A DNA stretch of 64,000 nt from Anaerolineae bacterium (GTDB lineage: Bacteria > Chloroflexota > Anaerolineae > Anaerolineales > UBA11579), in assembly GCA_004297445.1 (NCBI GenBank), contig SCUK01000071.1, forward strand, positions 1 through 64,000, in the 5' to 3' direction. Every line of letters starts with the position of its first letter. The first letter of the stretch is position 1. A program made the position numbers and the translations under genes. The notes beneath the pieces are model-generated. The model was not told the DNA's origin. It ran no database searches and saw nothing but the letters and a program-made list of their open reading frames with translations. Of the stretch, positions 58,103 to 64,000 are shown one piece after another.

Positions 58103-59458
58103 CTATTGCGCGGCCAGCCGCGCTTCCTCGGCCTGCGCCAGCTGTATTGCTTCCCCTTCATTCACTTTGGTCAACAGCCCCATGCCCAGAAGCAGGTAGA
58201 CCAGCACCAGCGCGAAGCCCGCCTGCCCGCTGCCGGTCAGCTGCCCGACGATACCGAACAGCGCCGGGCCCAGGATTCCGGCGAACTTCAACAGCACGCT
58301 GACGAAACCGAAGAACTCGCCGGTCTTCTGTTTGGGCACCAGCCGTGCGCCCAGCGAACGCGTCATCGCCTGCGTACCGCCCTGCGCCGTCGCAATCGCC
58401 ATGCCCAGCAGGAAGAAGTGCAGGCTGGTGCGCATGAACAACGCCCCGACCGTGACGCCGGCATACACCACCAGCCCCAGCAGGATGGCGCGCTTGGGGC
58501 CGACCTTTTCCGCCAGCCGCCCGAACCCGAGCGAGAACGGCGCGGCCACGAACTGGATGGCGAGGATGGTGCCCACAAGCGCCGTCTGGCCGATGCCGAT
58601 TTCAGCGCCGACGATGACCGCCATCTTGGTGATGGTGCCGATGGCGTCGGTGTACAGCCACAGCGCCACCAGGAACAACAGCACCTGGCGGTATTTGCGC
58701 ACTTCGTTGAAGGTGCCGCCCATCCGGTTAAACGCCACCCGCAGCGGTGGGCGGGCGCGCTCCGCCGCCGTGGCCGTGGCCGGGGCCTCCGGCACATGGC
58801 GCAGCAGGGGGATGGCGAAGACCGCCCACCACGCCGCCACTGCCAGGAAGCACAGGCGCATCACTGCCGGGACGCGCTCCGGCGCGGCGAAATAAAGCGC
58901 GGCGGCGCAGGCCGCCAGCAGCAGCCCGCCGCCGAGGTAGCCCAGCGCGAAGCCGCGCGCCGAGACGCGGTCCAGTTCGTCGCGGGTCGCGATGTGCGGC
59001 AGCAGCGCGTCGTAGAACACGTTGGCGGTGGCGAAGCCCACGTTGCCGAGGATGAAGAACAGCGAGGCGAGCAGCCATTGCCCCTGCCCGGCGAACACCA
59101 ACAGCCCGGTGCCGCTGATGCCCAACGCGGCAAAGCCTGCCAGGTAGCGTTTTTTCGTACCGCGCAGGTCGGCCAGCGCGCCGAGCAGCGGACCCAGCAG
59201 GGCGGCCACCAGCAGGGCGGCCGAGTTGGTGTAGCCCCAGTAGGCGGTGGCCAGGCCCGGCCGCAGTCCGGCCCCCGCCACGCTCTGGTAATAGACGGGC
59301 AGCAGGGCGGTGAGCACGACCGTGGCAAATGCCGAGTTGGCCCAGTCGTACATCGCCCAGGCGTTGAGGATTTTGGCGTGCGCTTTCGCGGCGAGGTTTT
59401 CTTCAGCCATGCCCGCTATAACCCCGCCGGAGGGGGAAAGCATCGACTGGTATGACAA
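58103..59458 (-). CDS. MFS transporter, UMF1 (Atg22-like) family
   Basis: A 451-residue, twelve-helix transporter. The N-terminal KILNAWAMYDWANSAFATVVLT is the hallmark of the UMF1/Atg22 family, along with FGRLAEKVGPKRAILLGLV and TRSLGARLVPKQKTGEFFGF. Possible amino-acid or sugar export. The gene is monocistronic, between repeats, with no good terminator seen. Confidence 0.9.
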   Translation of the reverse strand: MSYQSMLSPSGGVIAGMAEENLAAKAHAKILNAWAMYDWANSAFATVVLTALLPVYYQSVAGAGLRPGLATAYWGYTNSAALLVAALLGPLLGALADLRGTKKRYLAGFAALGISGTGLLVFAGQGQWLLASLFFILGNVGFATANVFYDALLPHIATRDELDRVSARGFALGYLGGGLLLAACAAALYFAAPERVPAVMRLCFLAVAAWWAVFAIPLLRHVPEAPATATAAERARPPLRVAFNRMGGTFNEVRKYRQVLLFLVALWLYTDAIGTITKMAVIVGAEIGIGQTALVGTILAIQFVAAPFSLGFGRLAEKVGPKRAILLGLVVYAGVTVGALFMRTSLHFFLLGMAIATAQGGTQAMTRSLGARLVPKQKTGEFFGFVSVLLKFAGILGPALFGIVGQLTGSGQAGFALVLVYLLLGMGLLTKVNEGEAIQLAQAEEARLAAQ

Positions 59459-59530
59459 AGTGACAGAATCACACCCACCCCCGTGTTCGCGGTGGGTCCG
59501 GAGGGTGTCCGGGGTGTCTGGGAGGGCGAA

Positions 59531-59570
59531 AATATCTCACGCAAAGTCGCCAAGACGCAAAGAAAGGAAT
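59531..59570. repeat. Dispersed TTTGCG repeat (inverted partial copy)
   Basis: TCTCACGCAAAGTCGCCAAGACGCAAAGAAA is, read on the minus strand, the same order TTTCTTTGCG - CTTGGCG - CTTTGCGTGAGA as at 5018-5055. The CACAGAT part is absent. The remainder of 59459-59710 shows no gene. Confidence 0.55.
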
Positions 59571-59710
59571 ACAGAATGGATTGACATGCTGAAGTGCCCG
59601 CGCAGGCGATGAGGAGAGCGTTACTCAGTTATTGTTTGCGGGATTGTAAGATCGCTGTATTTTTCGGGGGTTTCTAACCAGATGCGGACTTTGTTCCGAT
59701 GAACTCAATC

Positions 59711-60331
59711 TTAGTATCCATACTGATTAAGAAACTTATCGGCTCGTTCTTGATCGTAAATGTGATGAAGAAGCGGCGAAATCCAATTCTCAGTATCGCT
59801 CCGCTCGCGTTCAAACTTTACAACATACTCCAGAAACTCATGAACTTTGGCTTCTGCATCAGGAATCTTTGCCAGAAGCGTTGAATAGAATTGTTCATCG
59901 CATGCTACAAGCGCAAGTTTATCTTCACCAAGAACTATTACCCAGCGGCAACTTTCCGAATAACAAACAGTATCACTAGGGGGAAGCTTATCTATTACAT
60001 CCCAAAAACTGACTAAGGGAACATACCAATGAAATCTATGAAACCTATCGTTCTTCTCTTTCTCAAGCACTTTTCGACGATCTGGAGGAATCCAGAGCTT
60101 AGTAACATAGTAGCCTGACTCACCTTCCTGAACTAGAACTTCGTGGATTGCCTTTGAAAAGTCGCTTTCCATAAGTGTCCAACCTAGTGGAAAGAGAATT
60201 AAACGACGGGTGAGTTTTGTTTTCTCTCGGAATGACGGCTTGTATGCCCCTCTGGGTTCCTCGAAGCACAACTTCATGAGAAAATTTCTTGGACCCTCCT
60301 CATACTCTTTCTCGGATAGTGTCTTAACCAT
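59711..60331 (-). CDS. Hypothetical protein, AT-rich
   Basis: A 206-residue protein beginning MVKTLSEKEYEEGPRNFLMK, mainly charged alpha/beta, with Trp-rich strands (HRFHWYVPLVSFWDV) and a C-terminal helix set. It has no signal peptide, membrane segment or metal motif. Its base composition is much lower in GC than all its neighbours, as with the HNH-like gene at 20981, which suggests recent acquisition. No family recognised. Confidence 0.6.
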   Translation of the reverse strand: MVKTLSEKEYEEGPRNFLMKLCFEEPRGAYKPSFREKTKLTRRLILFPLGWTLMESDFSKAIHEVLVQEGESGYYVTKLWIPPDRRKVLEKEKNDRFHRFHWYVPLVSFWDVIDKLPPSDTVCYSESCRWVIVLGEDKLALVACDEQFYSTLLAKIPDAEAKVHEFLEYVVKFERERSDTENWISPLLHHIYDQERADKFLNQYGY

Positions 60332-60427
60332 ATAGTTTTTCCCAATATACAGATTACATTTTCAGGAGAAGACAATCTGCCATGCTTCAATTATAGCCAC
60401 GCCGCCCGTCAAATTAACAATCCAGCA

Positions 60428-61183
60428 TTACTTCACTTCCAACCCGGTCACTTCGCTCGCGACCCGGCGCAATACGGCCAGCGGCAGCAGCAGGGCGGTT
60501 TGCACCACGGCGGCAATACCGAACACCACCGCCACCCGCCGCAGGGCGTCGTTCAGGCGCGGGCCGACCGCCGCCGCCAGCCACTGCCCTCCGCCCAGAT
60601 ACAGCAGGATGGCGATGGCCCCGGCAAGGATTAACCCCAGCGGCAGCCAGGTGCGCCGGTCGCTGGCAGAGGGCATCATCGTGGCGCTGACGGTGGCGGT
60701 GAGGTAGAACCACAGCACGAAGTCCGGTTGGGCCGGCAGGGCGGCCAGCGCCGCCAGCAGGGCGGGTCCGTCCCCGGCGGCCAGCGGCCCCCACAGGGCG
60801 GACAGGCCGAGGCGTGCCACGCCGGCATAGGCCACCACCGCGCCGCCTGCCAGCAATGGCGCCAGACCGATGAGGAACTCGCGCAGCCAATCCACTTTGG
60901 CGGTCTCGACATAGCCGAGTTGCAGCATGCCGTTCTTCATCTGCCGCGGCAGGAGCGAGAAGCGGCCGGTGGGCACAAACAACGCTTTCGCCATCAGGAA
61001 GTGGCTGGCCTCGTGCAGGAGGACGCCGGGGAAGAAAAGCAGGGCGAACAGGATGGTGGCGATATCGGCGCGGCGGGTGAGCAGCAGGAACAGCACCTGG
61101 ATTTCGCGGTGCAACCACGGCTGGATGAAGAGTAAGGGGAATAGGGTGGCGACCAGCCACAGGAATCCGTCGAATTGGCTCAT
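60428..61183 (-). CDS. M50-like membrane metalloprotease
   Basis: A 251-residue protein with about six helices. H-E-A-S-H in LLHEASHFLMAKAL (about residue 57) is the zinc-binding HExxH within a helix, as in site-2-protease-like families. MPSASDRRTWLPL may supply part of the second metal site, but the classical NxxPxPxLDG is not found. Regulated intramembrane proteolysis is one possible role; a non-proteolytic relative is the alternative. Confidence 0.68.
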   Translation of the reverse strand: MSQFDGFLWLVATLFPLLFIQPWLHREIQVLFLLLTRRADIATILFALLFFPGVLLHEASHFLMAKALFVPTGRFSLLPRQMKNGMLQLGYVETAKVDWLREFLIGLAPLLAGGAVVAYAGVARLGLSALWGPLAAGDGPALLAALAALPAQPDFVLWFYLTATVSATMMPSASDRRTWLPLGLILAGAIAILLYLGGGQWLAAAVGPRLNDALRRVAVVFGIAAVVQTALLLPLAVLRRVASEVTGLEVK

Positions 61184-61226
61184 AGATTAGGAGATGTCAA
61201 TTCCAGCGTGCCTGCTCGAAAAACAA

Positions 61227-61290
61227 TCAGGGTCGGGATCCCTCGCTTGGCCGAACGCTGCTTCGCAGCGTCGGCTTGCTCGGGATGACA
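61227..61290. repeat. Dispersed repeat (GTCATCCCGAGC type) with inner hairpin
   Basis: On the minus strand it starts GTCATCCCGAGC and ends with AAGCGAGGGATCCCGAC, as the element at 168-269, with an inserted hairpin CCGACGCTGC-GAA-GCAGCGTTCGG between. It lies just 3' of tpiA. Confidence 0.6.
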
Positions 61291-61294
61291 AGCG

Positions 61295-62053
61295 TCAGGC
61301 CGCGGCGCGGGTGATGGCGATGAAATCGTCCGGCTTGAGGCTGGCGCCGCCCACCAGCGCGCCGTCCACTTCCGGCTCGCCGAAATAGTCGGCGGCGTTG
61401 GCGCCGTTCACCGAGCCGCCATACAGCACGCGCACGCCCTGCGCCACGTCCTCGCCGAACAGCCCGGCCAGCGTGGGCCGGATGACGTTGCGAATGATGC
61501 GGGTGGCGTCTTCCGGCTGGGCGGCCTTGCCGGTGCCAATCGCCCACACCGGTTCATAGGCGATGACCAGCGCGGCCGCGCCGCCCACCTTGAGGCCGCC
61601 GAGTCCATCGCGCACCTGGCGGCTCACCACCTCGGCGGCGCGCCCGGCTTCATTCTCGTCCAGCGTTTCGCCCACGCACACCACGGGGATCAGGCCGTGG
61701 GCCAGCGCCGCGGCGGTTTTGCGGTTCACCGTCTGGTCGGTCTCGTTGAAATAGGCACGCCGTTCACTGTGGCCGATGATGACATGCGTACAGAACTCGC
61801 GCAGCATCGGGCCCGAGACTTCGCCGGTGAACGCGCCCTTGTCTTCCCAGTAGATATCCTGCGCGCCCAGCGCCACGCTCGTGCCGCGCAGCAGGTCGTG
61901 CGCCGCACTGAGCGCGGTGAACGGCGGGCACACCAGTTTTTCCACGCCGTCAATGCCGGCCAGGCCGGGCAGCAGCGCCGCCAGCAGGTCGCGCGTTTCG
62001 GCGGAGGTCTTGTTCAGTTTCCAGTTTCCGGCCACAAGCGGGGTTCGCTTCAT
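61295..62053 (-). CDS. tpiA: Triosephosphate isomerase
   Basis: Glycolytic enzyme interconverting dihydroxyacetone phosphate and glyceraldehyde 3-phosphate. The 252-residue TIM barrel has the substrate Lys in VAGNWKLNK, catalytic His in VIIGHSERR, catalytic Glu in AYEPVWAIGTGK and phosphate loops LYGGSVNG and LVGGASL. It lies 13 bases after the kinase gene, so the two may be co-transcribed. Confidence 0.97.
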   Translation of the reverse strand: MKRTPLVAGNWKLNKTSAETRDLLAALLPGLAGIDGVEKLVCPPFTALSAAHDLLRGTSVALGAQDIYWEDKGAFTGEVSGPMLREFCTHVIIGHSERRAYFNETDQTVNRKTAAALAHGLIPVVCVGETLDENEAGRAAEVVSRQVRDGLGGLKVGGAAALVIAYEPVWAIGTGKAAQPEDATRIIRNVIRPTLAGLFGEDVAQGVRVLYGGSVNGANAADYFGEPEVDGALVGGASLKPDDFIAITRAAA

Positions 62054-62066
62054 GCGTCAGTTCCCT

Positions 62067-63884
62067 TTACCCTTCAATCTCGTTCAGCCAGCGCCGGGCA
62101 GTGACCTGCACCCAGGCGGGCGCATCGTACACGCCGCTGATGAGGTCGCGCAGGATTCCGGCGGCGGTGTCCAACTGGCCTTCAACCCAGAACACTTCAG
62201 CCTGCTCGAGCCGCACCACCGGGTCTTCCGGCGCGGCGTCCAGGGCGGCGTGAATGCGAGTGACGGCGGCATCCAGGTCGTTCAGGACTTTGTGCGCATA
62301 GCGCGCCCGCGCCGCGTCCAGCGCATACTGCGAGAACGGCGCGGCCAGTTGCAGGTCGACGTCGTCATTCAGGCCGGAAAATTCGCGGCTTTCGGCGGCG
62401 AAGAACAGCGCCTGATGCACATTGTCCGCCAGGCCGGGCGTGTAGGGGTCTGCGCCGTAGCCCACGGCTTTGGAATACATCGCTACCGCCTGCGTCCACA
62501 ACTCACGGCTGAGGAACATATCTCCGGCAAGGAGGAAGAAGCCGGGCTCTTCCGCGGCGAGGGATTCGGCGGTTTCAAAGGCGCGCAGCGCGGGGGCTTG
62601 CTGGCCGTCATCCAGCAGGGCGGCAGCGAGGTCGAGGTGGGCGTAGGGGTCTTCGGGGCGTTCCTGCACCGCCACGCGGGCGGCCAGCAAGGCATCCGAG
62701 ACGGGCGTGGGCGAAGCGAACTGGCTGGGAGTTTCCGTTGCCGCGGCCGACGGTAAAGCCTCTGCCGTCTGCGCCTCAAAGGTGGCTTGCTCTTCCCACG
62801 GCCAGGGGTTGCGCCTTCCCGATTCATCCGGCTGGTTGACCAGGATGGCACACAGGCAGAACAACGGGATAAGCAGCAGCGCCAACCACCAGCGGCGTTT
62901 CTTTTTGTCCGCACCGGACGCCGGGGCGGGCACCGCGGCCTGCATCGGCACGGCGGCGGCGGGCGGCGGCGTGAGGGCCGGCGGGCCGGGCGGCGGGGTC
63001 TGCGCCCCGGCCATAGCGGCCTCGCTCAACGGCTGGCCGAGCATGTCCGGCAGTTGCTCGCCGGCGGCGGCGCGCTTGAAGGCCGCCACCATTTCGTCTA
63101 CCGTCACAAAGCGGTCGCCGCGTTCCTTGGCCAGCGCCTTCAGCAGGACGCGCTGCACCGGCTCCGGCACATTCGGGTTCACCGAACGCGGCAGCGGCAG
63201 GGGTTTGTAGATGTGGTCATGCACAATCGAGAAGGGCGTATCGGCGATGAACGGCACCTGCCCGACCACCAGTTCGTAAATCAGCACGCCCAGCGAATAG
63301 ATGTCGGTGCCTTCGTCCAGATTCTTCTTGCCCATCGCCTGCTCGGGCGAGATGTACTGCGGCGTCCCGACCATCATGTCTGACGACAGGGTGGACTCGC
63401 CGGAGGCGGCGATGCGCGCCAGCCCAAAATCCGCCAGGTAGATGGTGCCCTCGTTGGCGAGGATGATGTTGGACGGCTTGATGTCGCGGTGCAGGATGCC
63501 CTGCTTGTGGGCGTAAGCCAGGGCGCGGCCAACGGTCTCGATGATCGTGAGGCCTTCGTGGGCCACCAGCGGCCCCTGTTGCAGGCGCGCCTTGAGCGTG
63601 GGGCCTTCCACGTATTTCATCACCAGGTACGGCGTATTGTCCTGGTGGGCGAAGTCGTAAACAGGTATGATGTTGGGATGGTCGAGCTTGGCAACGACCT
63701 TGGCCTCGCGCTCGAAGCGCGCCAGGAAGTTGGGGTCTTCCATGAAGGCCGGATGCAGCACTTTCAGCGCTACGTAGCGGTCCAGGTTGGCATGGTAGGC
63801 CTTGAAGACCGTCGCCATGCCGCCACGCCCCAGTTGTTCAATGATGGTGTACGGGCCGACCAGCGCCCCTTCTTTAAACGTCAT
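62067..63884 (-). CDS. PknB-type Ser/Thr protein kinase with TPRs
   Basis: A 605-residue kinase. Gly-loop LGRGGMATVFKA, Lys in VALKVLHP, catalytic HRDIKPSNI, DFGLARI and SPEQAMG (APE-like) are all present in the cytosolic domain (1-265). A Pro-rich linker (PPPGPPALTPPPAA), one membrane helix after KKKRRWW (about 328-348), then an extracytoplasmic region with TPR-like helices (about 395-600). The outer TPRs may sense or bind a ligand. TATAAT on the minus strand at 63911-63916 lies 27 bases upstream. Confidence 0.93.
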   Translation of the reverse strand: MTFKEGALVGPYTIIEQLGRGGMATVFKAYHANLDRYVALKVLHPAFMEDPNFLARFEREAKVVAKLDHPNIIPVYDFAHQDNTPYLVMKYVEGPTLKARLQQGPLVAHEGLTIIETVGRALAYAHKQGILHRDIKPSNIILANEGTIYLADFGLARIAASGESTLSSDMMVGTPQYISPEQAMGKKNLDEGTDIYSLGVLIYELVVGQVPFIADTPFSIVHDHIYKPLPLPRSVNPNVPEPVQRVLLKALAKERGDRFVTVDEMVAAFKRAAAGEQLPDMLGQPLSEAAMAGAQTPPPGPPALTPPPAAAVPMQAAVPAPASGADKKKRRWWLALLLIPLFCLCAILVNQPDESGRRNPWPWEEQATFEAQTAEALPSAAATETPSQFASPTPVSDALLAARVAVQERPEDPYAHLDLAAALLDDGQQAPALRAFETAESLAAEEPGFFLLAGDMFLSRELWTQAVAMYSKAVGYGADPYTPGLADNVHQALFFAAESREFSGLNDDVDLQLAAPFSQYALDAARARYAHKVLNDLDAAVTRIHAALDAAPEDPVVRLEQAEVFWVEGQLDTAAGILRDLISGVYDAPAWVQVTARRWLNEIEG

Positions 63885-63910
63885 TCTCGTCTCCGGGTCA
63901 GGGTGCTCCC

Positions 63911-63916
63911 ATTATA
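63911..63916 (-). promoter_or_regulatory. -10 box of the kinase-tpiA unit
   Basis: TATAAT on the minus strand, 27 bases before the kinase ATG, with GGAG eight bases before the ATG. A clear -35 was not found at normal spacing; TTTACA lies 20 bases upstream. The last 100 bases of the window show nothing further. Confidence 0.4.
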
Positions 63917-64000
63917 GCCCCAGCGCGGCGGCCGGCTGTAAACCCGGGGTAAACAATTCCTGCCCGCGGATGGTTATACGTAATTTGGCGAGGGCGGTTT

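Noticed and set aside
57935-59455. 506-codon plus-strand frame opposite the UMF1 transporter
   Set aside because: Gln/His/Arg-rich shadow of a transporter gene with a clear family signature.

Overview
The window is high-GC, gene-dense bacterial DNA with short intergenic gaps. It probably comes from the Chloroflexota (an Anaerolineae-like lineage). That placement is inferred from the gene mix (many lipoproteins, PD40-type beta-propeller lipoproteins, tandem-GNAT enzymes, a PknB-like kinase with TPRs, Helicase_C_3 protein, TrpB2-type synthase) and from several dispersed intergenic palindrome families; no rRNA or other marker gene is present to prove it. I saw no tRNA, rRNA, CRISPR array, transposase or integrase.

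Layout. 0.4-5 kb: xanthine phosphoribosyltransferase on the minus strand, then maf, a class B penicillin-binding lipoprotein and rsgA. 5-7.3 kb: a tryptophan T-box leader (specifier TGG), two very short ORFs and trpB. 7.4-12.1 kb: a PadR repressor with its own operator, followed by a translationally coupled run of small membrane proteins and a formylglycine-generating-enzyme-like protein. 12.1-19.2 kb (minus): znuA, znuC and znuB zinc uptake genes, His-rich exported proteins, a CopC-CopD-cytochrome c fusion and a beta-propeller lipoprotein; a Fur/Zur-type palindrome lies at the znuA promoter. 19.2-25.4 kb (minus): RhlE-type helicase, a low-GC HNH-like gene, a Fur-family regulator, pcm, an RNHCP protein, mutY, a small ABM-like protein and an MBL-fold protein. 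25.6-31.3 kb: a surface-glycan set (three glycosyltransferases, FkbM methyltransferase, GH16-like lectin-fold protein, GNAT). 31.4-40.4 kb: a strong promoter, a 30-codon ORF, a mutually exclusive hairpin attenuator, two more small ORFs, then three multidomain GNAT proteins, a HAD hydrolase, two MFS transporters, a HEAT-like protein and a phosphodiesterase. 40.4-50.2 kb: a lipoprotein hydrolase, two paralogous lipoproteins with a broken copy of the neighbouring diacylglycerol-kinase gene between them, a Helicase_C_3 protein, a beta-lactamase-family protein and an MFS transporter. 50.2-58 kb (minus): a respiratory block of QcrA Rieske, QcrB cytochrome b, a QcrC-like protein with seven cytochrome c modules, a decaheme lipoprotein and a nonaheme NapC-like protein. 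58-64 kb (minus): MFS transporter, unknown low-GC gene, M50-like protease, tpiA and a Ser/Thr kinase.

Most notable system. The three cytochrome transcription units (bc complex, decaheme, nonaheme) each carry the same kind of palindrome, TGTCCCA-N6/7-TGGGACA-like, 31-32 nt upstream of a -10-like hexamer and without a recognisable -35. This suggests one activator controls an electron-transfer regulon holding up to 26 c-type hemes. The second is the leader at 31.5-31.8 kb: three segments can form either an antiterminator or an anti-antiterminator plus an intrinsic terminator, just after a 30-residue peptide ORF. The third is the abundance of intergenic inverted repeats, one of which (paired hairpins) lies inside a coding sequence.
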